Below, piece by piece: positions 1-11,890 of a stretch of DNA of 64,000 nt. The translations under genes were made by a program, and so were the position numbers. The notes beneath the pieces are model-generated. The model saw nothing but the letters and a program-made list of their open reading frames with translations. It made no database searches and had not been told where the DNA came from. Within the stretch, counting starts at the first letter, position 1. Each line of letters starts with the position of its first letter. This DNA comes from Lineus longissimus (Eukaryota; Nemertea; Pilidiophora; Heteronemertea; Lineidae): positions 8,558,501-8,622,500 of the forward strand of contig NC_088311.1 of assembly GCF_910592395.1 (NCBI RefSeq). Direction: 5' to 3'.

Positions 1-399
1 AAAGCTTTCATTATAACTCATTCGTTGATCCAGAGCTGTCTCTTCCACTCCGGTGTACCTTACCTCAAGGTATTGGAGAAGAGTGCACCTTGTCTGTTCT
101 TTCCAAGCAAACAGAATCAGAATACCAAATAAGGTTTACGGCGCAATGAAAGCAGACGGGCGGAACACGATGAGAATATCAAATTATAAACTGTCTTAAA
201 GAATACTGTTTGAACCAGTGCTTCCAAATCTTGTTACTTGACTCAGGTTTTTGGCTGGGTAGTTTTTCGGCTTTGGTTGTTCATAGCAATTGGCACTTGA
301 GAAAGCTTGTTGATTTAAAGAATTGATACTGAATTGACGGTATTGGTTGACTCACCAAACGGTGTGAGGTGTTACTAAATGTAGACCAAATCTGGGGCA

Positions 400-735
400 C
401 CTCCCCAAGGTTTTTGCAAAATGACAGCTCCATCCAGCTTGCGGTATTCTGGGCTTGATCGGGTCTCCGTCAAAAGAACCCGAACTCGGCTAGGCGACCG
501 GAGTCTCTCGTCTTGTGCACCTGTTCTTTGGAACGCCTCCCTGGCCACGTCAAGGCATGCCAAAATATCACCAGTTTCAAACTTCAGCTAAAGACGTGGC
601 TTTTTAAAAAGCACTTCTCTGAATGATGTTTTCGGTTTTGAACGGGGTGGCGCCTTGATCAGGCTCTTGGAAAGGCGCCGCCTATAAATGCTTTTCATTC
701 ATTTTCATTCATTCATCTTAATCAAAAGTCTCAAA
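400..735 (+). mobile_element. 3' end of a CR1/L2-like non-LTR retrotransposon, decayed
   Basis: The + strand translates into the typical C-terminal end of a LINE ORF2 (reverse transcriptase) protein. An arginine-rich block containing TRTRLGDRSLSSCAPVLWN is followed, after a one-base frameshift near position 540, by LPGHVKACQNITSFKLQLK and TWLFKKHFSE, with a TGA stop at 624-626. The order 'GDR..S..AP.LWN.LP ... SFK..LKT.LFK..F' is characteristic of CR1/L2/Jockey-type elements. A short tail of CATT-type repeats (about 690-720) follows, as expected at the 3' terminus of such elements. The frameshift shows it is inactive. Only the last ~75 codons are recognisable; nothing convincing was seen upstream. 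Confidence 0.75.
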
Positions 736-2662
736 AAAAGTTTATAGTGGGAAAAGAGGAAGACATGTATCTTTAAAAAATGTTCTGACAGAAGTCTATG
801 AAGTAATTAGCTCTACAAAACTCTGCATCACTTGTCAAATGATTCTACCACACAGTTAAATTTGTATTCAGACTCAGCGGCCATTGAGGAGCGGTGCTTT
901 TGTCAACGTTGCATCATTAGTACAAGCAGACGTCCTGTTTTGTATGGACACCAGGACTCTAGCTTCAACCAAGAACAACTTGAACCAGAAGAATTTGTAT
1001 CATTGCTGGCTTTTTTACGAATAATTCCAAACTTATCAAGTGCTCTTCACAGGAAAAAGTTTGGGGAAGTTAACATGTTACTGCAAACATGGTCAGTGAT
1101 ACTGTCACCGTTTTATTAGCATGTAAAAAAGTTGAGTGAGACACGAGAAACTCTGAGGGGAACATTTTCTCACTAATGAGGCATGTATTGTGTTGGAGAT
1201 AAAAGGAAGATGGATGGGTAGAGAAAGATTACATTCGAGGCATTGTTCGCGTACATGTAGCCTCTTGTGTCTCTCTACTGATTTAGGATGTTATAGATCA
1301 CGGGTTAATTGCGATCGCCCTCTTTAGTGTCGGAGCAGTTCTGACGAATGCCGTTCGAATGTGGCACTTCCATTTGTCCAAGATCTGTATCGTGTGACAG
1401 ATGTTTCAGAATCATTGTGCGTGGCATGGGATGGGAAAAACTGCTCAGTGAACATTGGAGGTCGGCCTTCTCAAGTTTTGCATCGACTTGGTGTATTGGA
1501 AATGGCTGAAGAGTCCTTGCTCGGCTACTTGACAGCATGACTGGTATTATAAATGTCTGGCTGGTTCACAGGAACTGGTGTATCAAAATATGTTGCAAGT
1601 CATTTCTTTTAAAGAATGTTTCACGATCACCCTAACAAAGCCTGACTGTCACTGACACTAGAGACAGATGTCAAACAATTTTCAAATTTTGCTAGACAAA
1701 ATATTGGACCAACATTGCCCCACATCTTTCTGCTCTGAGAAGACTAGTCTACCCTGACCTTTGGCATTTACATCTAGAATAAGACGGCAATCTTGTCGGG
1801 GCAAGATTTGACAACAAATCTGATATCCATGCATCCCCCTGAGGAAATTCAATCTTATGCTAAGGCAAGAGTCTTCTCGCCTGTCTCAATCACACAAACG
1901 GAATAGATGGCAGGGACATTGCTCCCTTGTTGCGAATGCTACCAGAATAAGTGATACCCTAATGACATACTTTGAATTCCTCGCCAGAATTCCCAACAGA
2001 AATTAGCTAGACCTGATTGAACTTATCAGCCTATGTTTAGTATGGTAATCGAGTCAGTCTCAATCAGGCCAATACCGCATCTAAATGGCCAACCTCATTA
2101 TTCACCAGTTTAACTCATTTTGTCCTCCATCGTTATGGGCTGACGCATCTGCTACAGGTATCCTCTACGCATAGTGATCATCGGAGCAAAGCACAAAATC
2201 TCAAGTCCTGCTCTGCCCGTTTTGGCAAACCTTACTTTATACCCATTGCAAGTTTGAAACAGTGCCATGCTGCAACCAAGCTGTTTTAGAATTCTATGCA
2301 AGAGGTACAACAAGCCATAAAACAAGGAGCCAACCTAGATTAATGACCACATAGACAGCAGTCCTGCCTTTCTGCTTTTAGTCTCCATTTAAATTTGAAT
2401 CAAATGGCATGCACTGGTCTCATTAGTTCGATAAGTTGGAATCTTTTATTTAGTACATCTCATGGTTTATTGCCCTATTTGACTGTTTCAGGATTTAACT
2501 TAATCAAGGGTGGTATCTTTAACCCATTATATAAGACGACCAGCACTAAATTCTGCGTCTGCATATTTATAGAGTTAAACTGTAGTTAGTTCTTCAAAGT
2601 AGAAAGAGGTATCAATATTTCAAACTTATTTTCACAAACATCTGTTCTCTTATATATTTCAG
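736..2662. other. Stretch without identifiable gene
   Basis: No exon with convincing splice sites or recognisable protein was found. It presumably belongs to the intron of the CCP6 gene that precedes the exon starting at 2663. A 95-codon open frame at 832-1119 (+) has no recognised similarity and no supporting splice pattern. Confidence 0.4.
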
Positions 2663-3412
2663 GACCCTTGGCGGAGTGTTGGATGACAGTTCCTACTGCT
2701 ACACACTGGAAGTCTCCTTCTTCAGTTATCAGGCGCTTGGCCAAGCACTCCCTTACACCGAGGAGGCATATATCCTTTTTGAACAAATTCCACCAATGGG
2801 CCTTATTTGTATGGTGTCCTTTCAGTTTCACAAAACTCACGGTCAAATTTTTAAGAATTGGGCGTATACTGCCATACCACTTTTGATATGAACTTATTCT
2901 CTAGTTCGAAGATAAGTTGTAATATCTTGTCAAAATGAAATGGGCTTGGACACCTTTGGTAAGTTGCTTGGGTTTTCAGAATTGTTTAGTGATGGGGATT
3001 AGAAGCCATTGGCTTGAGGGTACACTCATGCTAAGGCCATACATGTATATGCAGCTGTTGTGGTATAATGCGAAAGTAAAACTGCCGGTTTAATCATTCA
3101 TCCCGATCTTGTCTATAGTGTCATGCCATAAACACATTAATAATTTTCATAATGTGATTTACCTTAAAATGTTTTTGAAATTTAAGTCCTTAACTTTGTT
3201 TACATATGAAATTAGGACGAAATGTTGCAAGGACCTTCCTGGACTACTACAAGTTGACTGGGTTCATATCCTCCAAGCCGACCAGTGGGATGGTGCCCCA
3301 ACCAGCCACACGGACCAGTTCCATGCGCGATCGAGACCCACGCAATAACAAGGAACGTGCCGTGTCGGAACCGCCGCGCTACCCGATGGATGAAAGGTAC
3401 AAGCGTCCGTAA
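2663..3412 (+). CDS. AGBL4: Cytosolic carboxypeptidase 6 (CCP6), last two exons
   Basis: M14-family zinc carboxypeptidase of the CCP group. CCPs remove glutamates from polyglutamylated tubulin and other proteins and act in cytosol, cilia and centrioles. Only the C-terminal end is in the window. Exon 2663-2769 follows an AG acceptor (TATATATTTCAG) and encodes TLGGVLDDSSYCYTLEVSFF; 'YTLEVSFF' is the conserved CCP6 strand carrying the catalytic-core glutamate. Exon 3204-3412 encodes the end of the catalytic domain (MKLGRNVARTFLDYYKLTGF), then a basic, low-complexity tail ending DERYKRP and stop at 3410-3412. The two exons join through a shared Tyr codon (T from exon 1, AT from exon 2). Family assignment comes from the 'VPYTEEAYMKLGRNVARTFLDYY' type of signature known in CCP6. 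Upstream exons with the zinc-binding HxxE and His residues must lie left of the window. The intron is of the rare AT-AC class. Confidence 0.88.
2770..3203 (+). other. U12-type AT-AC intron in CCP6
   Basis: The intron starts with ATATCCTTTTT, matching the U12 AT-AC 5' splice-site consensus (ATATCCTTT). It ends TCCTTAACTTTGTTTAC: TCCTTAAC at 3187-3194 matches the U12 branch-point consensus, close to a terminal AC at 3202-3203. No GT-AG alternative restores the conserved reading frame. Splicing at these sites rebuilds the conserved EEAYMKLGR sequence exactly. Confidence 0.9.
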
Positions 3413-4378
3413 CTGACTCCTGCACTTTAATGGTGAATTAACTCCGGCTGGGTTGCGGTGAAGCGACTAATCTGTGCACAGTGTGAGCCGACCCATAACA
3501 GAATACGGTGGTGGAAATGTCATGAACTAATAACTTTTCAGACTAGCTTGGCTGTAACTGTCAGAATCAGAGAATTACTGAGAGTTGAGCACTTGCACTG
3601 GACTTTCATCATAACTCGGAACAAGATGTTGAAAATGCCATGTGTGAAGGTTTCAAAGCAGAATTAGGCATTTGTTTGGCAGTGTAGAAACATTATGGAC
3701 ATTATTAACCACATTCATACCTGCCTATTTCATCATCATTATCAATCAACATCTTCATACTAGACTAGATAGAACAAGGTTTTCGGGATGGACTTTATAT
3801 TCCTACACAATAACACGCCTTTTCCCCCTCCCACTTGTTTTAAATCTTGTCAGCCCGATGCCTATCAAAACAGTCGGATGGGACACTGATATTATGAACA
3901 AAGCTTGGAGGCATTTGTGGTGGGAAAATAAAATCTGATTTCAGAGACGATTATCATAAAATTTTGCACTTTGAGAATGCCTGTCACTGATTCAAGAGTG
4001 CCCTTTAATATACATGTACATGTAATATAGTGGTAAAATTCCGTCCAAGAAGAATAGTTGTCTAGAGCATCAATAGGTGTGATCATAGTGTCACCTTTGG
4101 CATGTTTAGTTAATCGGTAGTCGATATTCAGCATTGCAAATATTTTAGATATTACTGCATTTCATAAGCACTTATTTTACATAGCACAAATGCATTCCAT
4201 GTCCCCACTGGTTAGGTAATCGCCATAGCTTTAATTCTTTTACTTGTGTGCCAAGTTGAGAACATATTTTTGTTGCATGTATCTATCATATCTATGATGT
4301 CTTGTGTGTATGGTTCAGCTTTAAATGCATTCGGATCTCATAATGTTTGGATAGTGTAACAGGTGTGATCTGTATATG

Positions 4379-4384
4379 AATAAA
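4379..4384 (+). terminator. Polyadenylation signal candidate for CCP6
   Basis: AATAAA about 970 bases after the CCP6 stop codon. An alternative AATAAA lies nearer, at 3927-3932. Either could end the transcript. Confidence 0.4.
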
Positions 4385-4837
4385 GTTTCTACGACCTGAA
4401 GTTATCCTCTTTTCTTCCCTTTCCTTAAAGTGATACTATGATGTGATTTACAACTTTGCGGAAATACGTCCGTTTTTAATTGTTGATCACAAATGTAAAG
4501 CTCAAATTTTCCATTTTTGATTAGATTTATTATAAAATCGCTGAATGTAAACCACAGCGACCGCGAAAATGTTCATGTTGTGACGTCATCAACGGAAACG
4601 GCATTGAAGCGAGCCGTCCGGGCGGGATTAAACGATCAATTTCTAGAAAATGTGCATTTCGATTCGAAAACCTTACCGATTTATGAGAAAGTGACGTAGT
4701 CATTTGTCAAAAACAGCTAAAACATTATATGGTGAAATTTGACACGAGTTACCCTTTAAGTGGCGACTCCTTGTTGTAACATTTGTACCACTAATTCACA
4801 GGCAGAATTTGCCGCCATAGAATCATTGATGGGCTCA

Positions 4838-4905
4838 TGTTAGAATCTATGATGGTTATCACAAACCACATTTTACACTCAGTTCCCATCATAGATTCTA
4901 ATATG
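4838..4905. repeat. Short inverted repeat
   Basis: TTAGAATCTATGATGG near 4839 returns as its reverse complement, CCATCATAGATTCTAA, near 4886. It could be a small foldback or MITE remnant in the intergenic DNA downstream of CCP6. Confidence 0.5.
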
Positions 4906-4929
4906 TAAAGTCAAGGACTTAGTGAGCCC

Positions 4930-5105
4930 CCCTTTAGGTCGGGGGAGCTCCCCCGAACCCCCCTACGAGCATATGTTAAGTGCAAGCTCTAACAACTACA
5001 GCTGTTACAATGGGGGGACACCCCCCAAACCCCCCTCCGTCGACATAGGTTTTTACCAGTGCGTTGGGGGGAAGCTCCCCCCAAACCCCCCCGGGTGGAC
5101 AGTCA
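4930..5105. repeat. Three G/C-run palindromic units
   Basis: Three related units with long G and C runs, such as GGGGGAGCTCCCCC, GGGGGGACACCCCCC and GGGGGGAAGCTCCCCCC, each followed by AACCCCCC. They are spaced roughly 55-75 bases apart. Each half is a near-palindrome and the runs could form G-quadruplexes. The small open frames across it are simple-sequence artefacts. Confidence 0.6.
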
Positions 5106-6108
5106 ACTAGCCCTTCTGTGTCATACTGCTGGAGGGGGGGTGCGATGGGACCATCCATATAGTTCCTTCCGACACATTTTTGTTTTGGTAATGTAATACA
5201 TTGTGATTGTCCTTATTCACGGGAATCGGGCGTTTCCAGTAATATACGACACTGAAATGGATTGTCCTCATGCATTCACTTTGGAAACGCATTTTAAAAT
5301 AGATGTCACGTCCTGTTAATGGGGCACGTCATCATCGCGTACATTTGGGAAAAACTCCCTAACGAGACCGGAGCAGACGGCTGAAAGTAGTTTATTTATT
5401 GGCCGCTAGGGTACAGAATGTACGTCGCTCACCCAACGCTCACCCGAAATTTTCACGCAACTATAGCTAAATAGAGCTAGTTCTAGTTTGTGATTCATTT
5501 TGATACTTCAGATTTGGGCAGTAGACCAATATAACTTAGTCGTCAGTGTGGTTTTAAGCTGGAAAAACGTATTAATTTTTCTTAAAGTGCCTTTTTTGGA
5601 CGGGTGTGTGCGATTGTTTTGTTTTTATGTCACGTGACCTCGACCATGTCGACACAAAATTGAAATAAACCACCCTTTTCTGTCATTATTTATGACGGAT
5701 ATTTCTCTAATAAAAATATCAATATAATTGGCCAATTTCTTAGGCATATGTAGCGAATTCCCATGAAGATTTAAATTAGATGTTCTCGTAACCTGTTACA
5801 ACTGGTCTGATTTATAATTCAGCGCTACAACTGGTCTGATTTATTTATTCAGCGCCATTTTGAAAAACCAAAAAAAATTGTTTGTTGGATATACAATAAT
5901 TACTCTCTTTATTTCTCTTCATTTACATTATATACTCCCGCACACACGTGTATCTTAAGAGCCCCTCCTAAAGGGGGTCTTATGATGGCCCAGGGTAGAT
6001 TATATGATAAAAGATTTTGTGCTCTACAGTACCATAATTTCCCTATGGCTATGCCAATTTCCAACATTTTTACAAATAAATTTTATCGCTACCGCATCAC
6101 TTTTTCAG
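5106..6108. other. Intergenic stretch, small direct duplication only
   Basis: No gene is seen. A direct duplication of about 25 bases (GCTACAACTGGTCTGATTTA type) lies near 5795-5850. The stretch presumably holds the promoter and any 5' untranslated exon of the following gene. Confidence 0.4.
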
Positions 6109-6154
6109 ACCTAAATGTAAACTGAAGAAAAGTTTAACTTTTACTTTACCAACT

Positions 6155-9100
6155 ATGCCATCAGGGGCTGGCCCAGTCACCAAAATGGCCATGGAGGAGA
6201 ACAAGCAGAGAATCGCCAGAGAAGTGAGGGTTCGGGCCAAACTGGGAAAGTAGGTTTAATTCAAGTGAAGTTCTCTCTGCATGATGCCCGAACCTTTGAA
6301 TAATATGAGCTAATTGGTCCTTAGTTGGTTAGAATGGGTTCATTGGTACTTGGTTGGTTAGAATTTGCCTTTTGGTGCGGGGTTGGTTGGTTTATATTTA
6401 GGATGAGCTAATTGGTATTCAATTGGTTGGTTAGAATTAGCCTGTTGGGACTTGATGGGTTGGCACATATCATTCCAACTCATCTTGACTGAAGAAGGAG
6501 CATTGGAAATCGCTGGTAACTCTTGATATTATGGATGAAGAGGTCATTACTGGGATGCTTCAGAAATTGAACAGAAATCAAACTTTTTCTTGTTTCTTAA
6601 AGCACAGTTGGGAAAAATGCACTTCTTTTTTTCAACTTGACAACTCTTGCTCTGATACCGCAATTACAAAACTGGGTGACAGCTCGTCCGAAACCAGAGT
6701 CCTGATATCTCTAGCTGATGTTATCTATTTAGACAGGCTATCAATGACACCTGCATTAAGATACTGAAGCGCCTAAAGGCTCACAAGGAAAGGACGTAGG
6801 TGGCTTCATATCCCCTCGCATCCATCTCTGGTTCTGGTCCCCTCCCCACCCGGTGAAGGTAACTGCATGTTCTTTTTACCAAAGACAGCGGACCCGGCAC
6901 CCAGAGGCCGTCATTCCAAATGAGACAGATGATTCAAACCAGTGGTTAAAGCCAAAAACCTTTGTCAAGATGTGTTCTGTGTCTTCTTCTATACACCAAC
7001 ATTCCAAACCATCTTTGCGGTTGGAATTATTTGTCACTCAAACAAAGTATACTATCTCTTCTTCTCAATATCCCGAATGACATCTCAACTTGTATCAATT
7101 ACACAATGACATCTCAACTTGTATCAATGACGCAATGACATCTCAACTTGTATCAATTACGCAATAACATCTCAACTTGTATCAATTACGCAATAACATC
7201 TCAACTTGTATCAATTACGCAATGACATCTCAACTTGTATCAATTACGCAATAACATCTCAACTTGTATCAATTACGCAATGACATCTCAACTTGTATCA
7301 ATTACGCAATAACATCTCAACTTGTATCAATTTCGCAATAACATCTGAACTTGTATCAATTACGCAATAACATCTGAAATTGTATCAATTACGCAAGGAC
7401 ATCTCAACTTGTATCAATTACGCAATGACATCTCAACTTGTATCAATTACGCAATGACATCTCAACTTGTATCAATTACTCGGAATGTAACCCTTTGTGA
7501 TATCGCAGAGACAGTCTGACAGCTCAAGAAGAAGAAAAAACCCAACTATTCACAAATAACTCTGATCATATCTACCAAGGATGCGAATTACTCAAGATTA
7601 TCATCTATGACTATTCATAGCATCTGTTTTAGCAGTTTTTGCATAATTGGAACGTTCCTCAATCGTCAAGAATCCTCTGATATCAAAAAGATTACGAAAA
7701 TCAAATTCTTTTGACATTCGTCTCGACTCCCCAGTGTACATGACATATAAGTCTTATCTATTTCGAAAACGAACGCTACGCATCTGTTTGCATAATATTC
7801 CAGTCTCCCTGATTTATATCATCGTACATGACGTATCGGAGACAATATCTATGGTTAGATATCAGTCACGACTGGGGAAATTGACAAATTCGAATTTTCA
7901 GTATCTTTGTGAATCTATTAGGTTATTGATGGATGACTTAATTTGTTACTGGGACCCAGTTGGCTGGTTTCTCACTGTTCGTTTTCCAAAAGTACTTGGA
8001 TGATTGGTTTCCAACAATTTGAAGTGCTGAATTCAGTATTTCAGTCCAATTGGTGAGAACAAATTTCCATCGCAGATAATATGATATTGGTGAGTCGGGG
8101 ACATTTGCTCATCTGAAGTTGCCTCTTTAATATAATTGGGTTATCAAATCCGGACCTTCAAGCAGCAGGAGCAGTGGTTGCTAAGTTCTGCAGGTCAGTA
8201 AGTCACAGCCAGATGACCAACAAGAATAACAGCGGTCACAACCCATTTCCAGTACCTCCTACGGTAGATATGTTGTCAAACCTTCCAAACCTACAGCCAT
8301 CATGTGACTTGATTCCATTCTCACGGCTGCCAACCCATACTAGCCTACTTTCATGATTATTCCATTATTACCTTCATCCCCCGGTAACATTTCTTGTCCC
8401 ACCATCAGCAATAACTCTGAGTGTCCTGGCACAGGATAGATGTAACACCTTGAACAAGCCTTGGACTAACAACATAATTAAATGGTGGTGGATGCCAATG
8501 TTGAAATACTTCACTTTGACAATTTAGGGGTTCAACAGACTCGAGTAATATTTGAGGACTTTGAATCAGATTGTAAGTTCTCAAAGGAGAATTCTGTGGA
8601 TTCAGCACCCCTTAATAAGAGCATCTACACAGGGTCCAACTCATCCAAGCTACATTTAGTAACTTGGTCAGTAGGTACATGGTGGATTCTCAGAATTGAG
8701 TGAGATCGCTGTTGTCTCCACCTCTGAATTGGGAAAATGAAGTATTTTTGGTATTAAGTGAGTTGCACAAAGAAGCTTGAGAGATGAGGTGAGTATAATG
8801 AAAACACCAGGAGCCTCCGAACTACATAAGAAGCAGGAGCCTCAGAACTATAGCAGAACCTCTCTATTAAGGTCACCTTACATTGGGACTGATAAATGCT
8901 GTCCTCAATGGAGAAATGTCCTGATAACTGTGGTCTAATTGTACAGAAACAAGCTATTAGGATGAAATTGTTGTCCGTAATAGAGGGGGTGTCCTGCTAA
9001 AAAGAGGTGTCCACTAACAGAGGTTCCATTGAATTGTCCATTTTGTCGGGGTTTCAAACATTGTGTCCAACAATATGTGCACATCGTCATGAAGTAGCAG

Positions 9101-9783
9101 TATTTGAGAAGCAAAAGAAGACAAAGGCACAACCACCTAAAGGCACAACCTCAAAGACAACATATGGAAGACAATTCGATTCTGGACCATTGGTATATCA
9201 TATTGTTCACTTTATAGCTAAGGCCAAGTGATTCTATAGCTCCTATTTCCGAGGCCATCTGCTCCAAAAGACTTATGTGGCAGCTGAATGTGTAGCCACA
9301 GAAATATAGCAAAGTCAAAGAATTTTTGTTGTTAAAGTTGGGCGTGAGGTATGGTTGTAATTAATTCGATTGAGGTGTAAATATTTGGCCTCTTCCATGG
9401 ATTTAAATTCAATTCACAATTGACTGAATTTGTCTGAAGCTTTTGATATCTAAATTTTTATTCAAATGGAATATGTTATTAAACATCTGGGTAAGGACTT
9501 GCATTTATCTATTTATGAATTTACATCCAACCCTTAACCAAACTATAGAACTCAATCCTCAACTGAATTTTCCAGGATGTACGATCTTCGGAGAGGTAAT
9601 CCTCTTCCTCCATTTGACCAGATGTACGACTTGAGAACCAGCCACATCGACCTCTCCACACACGTGCCCAACCTCGACAATGGATTCCATAGCCATCGGA
9701 GCCAGATGGAGAACAACCCACCGCAGGGCCACCGGATGCAGTACACCACCAAGGATAAGAAAAGATACTTGGATAAATTTTGA
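6155..9783 (+). CDS. Uncharacterised small basic protein, three exons
   Basis: A 121-residue protein can be spliced from three exons: 6155-6249, 6733-6795 and 9576-9783 (stop TGA 9781-9783). All junctions are GT-AG and phase-compatible: AA|GTAGGT to TTTAG|A, then AC|GTAGGT to TTCCAG|G. The first part (MPSGAGPVTKMAMEENKQRI onward, through exon 2) is charged and probably helical. The last exon is rich in Asn, His, Pro, Asp and Tyr, repeats 'MYDLR' twice (MYDLRRGN, MYDLRTSH) and ends KKRYLDKF. There is no signal peptide or membrane segment. Exon 1 follows a good acceptor at 6107-6108 and is open upstream of the ATG, so a more 5' coding exon is possible. I do not recognise the family. The evidence is three consecutive exons that splice in frame with coding-like composition. 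AATAAA at 10493-10498 could end the transcript. Confidence 0.55.
6290..6480. repeat. Imperfect TTGGTTGGTTAGAAT repeats
   Basis: Within intron 1 of the small gene, the phrase 'ATTGGTACTTGGTTGGTTAGAAT' recurs in degenerate form about every 45-65 bases, four or so times. It looks like a decayed minisatellite. Confidence 0.45.
7078..7481. repeat. 29-bp minisatellite, about 14 copies
   Basis: The unit CAATTACGCAATGACATCTC + AACTTGTAT (29 bp) is repeated head to tail about 14 times with few substitutions (mainly ATGACATC/ATAACATC). It lies in the long second intron of the small unknown gene. Confidence 0.92.
8849..9035. mobile_element. MITE family A, copy 1
   Basis: Starts TAGCAGAACCTCTCTATTAA and ends with the inverse theme (GGTGTCCACTAACAGAGGTTC). 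Internal phrases such as 'TTGGGACTGA' and 'TGTCCTCAATGGAGAAATGTCC' recur in copies at 12581 and 37565. It has no coding capacity and looks like a non-autonomous DNA transposon. Confidence 0.6.
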
Positions 9784-10570
9784 AGTGTTTGAGAATCTCC
9801 ATGATGAGGAATTTCCTTCGATTTAAAGGGAAACTATTGAGGAGTGCAGCTAGGGGGTCATTTGGTCAACTTCAGTAGACTATCATGCCTGTCATTGGAC
9901 TAGGTTCTGTTTCAATCAGCTTTAAATATCATATTACTCATACAAGCGTATTTTGTTGTACTATCTGATGTGAGAGACCCCTACTGGCAACTTTGTGTAC
10001 TTAATCTTCCCAACCTGACTAGCTCCTATTGACTCCCTTTAATCTTGGGGAGAATATAGACAATGATATAAGGTGGCATTCTACTTTTAGCGTGTCACTT
10101 ATGCGTTCTCAACCAGGTGTTCCAAGGTACTGGTCGGAGTGACTTTCATCGAGATAATCCAAACAATATAATGCACACCCTCTTTCCAAAGAGACACGAT
10201 TGGAGCAAAGACCAAGAAAGATACCACTCTCCCTGTTAATCCCTGTGTCCATCATCTTGAGCCATCAATGGTTAACATTTACCAACTGATCTGACCATGG
10301 CTAACATTTACCAACTGATCTGACAACAGGCACATCAGAATTTGGTGCTATGGGGTCTACGGCTGGGACCAGAGCTTTCAAATTTTTTAAAGGTGGAATC
10401 GTATGTGTTTTACCCAAAATTCTCCAAGATAATAACTACCCACTGTGATATATCAATTTTATGATGCAGTCCTATTGTAAATAATGCTATGTAATAAAAT
10501 CTTATTGTGTCGAAAAAGGTCTCTTTCAAGATCATTTTCCCATGCAACTGACGTTAAAATTCCCAAGGAC

Positions 10571-10787
10571 TCAATAGAGAGGTTTAGATTATGATCCGAA
10601 AATGAGATGAGGTGATTTTTTTTCTCTAATGGCATCATAAAGTAAGTTGACTGTTTTGTATAGCCATTTCTATCATTACCAGACATAAAGACACACTGTT
10701 TCATTGGATTTCTGACAACAGGCAAAGTGATATTCATCCTCAAAATTCTTTCTCATTCTCAGAGAAAAAGCTGAACCTCTCTATTGA
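10571..10787. mobile_element. MITE family B, copy 1
   Basis: Begins TCAATAGAGAGGTTTAGATT and ends CTGAACCTCTCTATTGA, giving perfect 12-base outer inverted repeats (TCAATAGAGAGG/CCTCTCTATTGA). A second copy with the same terminal and subterminal sequence (…GATCCGA / …GGTCCGA) is at 61233. Confidence 0.6.
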
Positions 10788-11319
10788 CTCTATTTCCCCC
10801 CTGATCCATTGATGCTGGAAGTACAACTGTCTCCTATGGGAATGTACTTCCAGATAAATCAATTAGAACTGGACAGACCAGTCATATCAATTTCTGCCAG
10901 TCAGACATAGCCAGATTCCTCCTCTCCCCCTAGCTGGCTCCTCCACATACCCCTCAAGCCATCCTGCCATGGATCCACACAAACCAAACAGTCCAGCAAA
11001 CGAGCCAAACTCCTTGGATCAATTTAGTAACTTTGGTCAACAATGGATAGCTTATTAGATTAGAGAGTTTAAAAGTATCCCAAGTGGCAGTTTGATGGTA
11101 TGCATTAGAGACGATTGTTCCAGGTCTACTCCTCTAGCTTCCTGACTTTTAATAGAATTATCATTGGCTTGCTCCACCCTAACTCTTGAGACCCTTGAGA
11201 CAAGTGTTTGTCTCCGCTTGCCTGGCTCCAAGTAATTAACCCTTTGGTATATTCAGACCAAGATGTTAATAATATCCCTATTACACTCGGTCAAAAGACC
11301 CAGTCAGTTCTGGGCTTGT

Positions 11320-11890
11320 CCAAACTACTGACCTTCATTCAGGACAGATTCTCTGCCCTTCAAATGTGTGTCTCCTGTCAAAGATTTCACAGTCTATAAG
11401 ACTCACGGTGAATCTGCTTCCAATACTTAAAAGGCCAGCTCAATGATGATATCCATCCATTAAAATGTCAAGAACATAATGTATAGACCTTTTTGGTTTC
11501 ACATTACCCAAGTAAGTCGCTGTACTGGTGCAAACTATTGACCTTCATTCAGATTCGTTGCCCTTCAAATGTGTGTCTCCTGTCAAAGATTTTACAGTCT
11601 ATAAGACAGTGAATCTGCTTCCAATACTTAAAAGGCCGGCTCAATGATGATATCCATCCATTAAAATGTCAAGAACATAATGTGTAGACCTTTTTGGTTT
11701 CACATTACCCAAGTAAGTCGCTGTACTGGTGCAGACTATTGACCTTCATTCAGATTCCTTGCCCTTGAAATGTGTGTCTCCTGTGAAAGATATCACAGTC
11801 TAAGATTCAAAGTGAACAGCTGCCAACATAGGAAGGGCAAGATCAATCTCAAATCTCGAGTACATAGACCTTTTCTTTTTCATATATTGC
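11320..11890. repeat. About three tandem copies of a 201-bp unit
   Basis: The phrase GACCTTTTTGGTTTCACATT occurs at 11486 and 11687 (201 bp apart). The flanking text (ATTGACCTTCATTCAG … CAAATGTGTGTCTCCTGT … TCACAGTCTA) occurs three times. The outer copies are partial and more diverged. It is intergenic DNA between the convergent small gene and POLR1A. Confidence 0.8.

Noticed and set aside
832-1119. 95-codon + strand open frame as an upstream CCP6 exon
   Set aside because: Its sequence does not resemble the CCP6 segment expected before 'TLGGVLDDSSYCYTLEV' and the splice sites do not fit.
7647-8003. 118-codon + strand frame
   Set aside because: No homology, unusual composition, no splice support within the intron.
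8166-8192. Possible extra exon of the small gene (CAGGAGCAGTGGTTGC…)
   Set aside because: Every acceptor choice leads to an in-frame stop, while splicing directly to 9576 is open.
8215-8290. Minus-strand 'VGGTGNGL-stop' as the POLR1A end
   Set aside because: Lacks the preceding SPSA block and an acceptor in phase.
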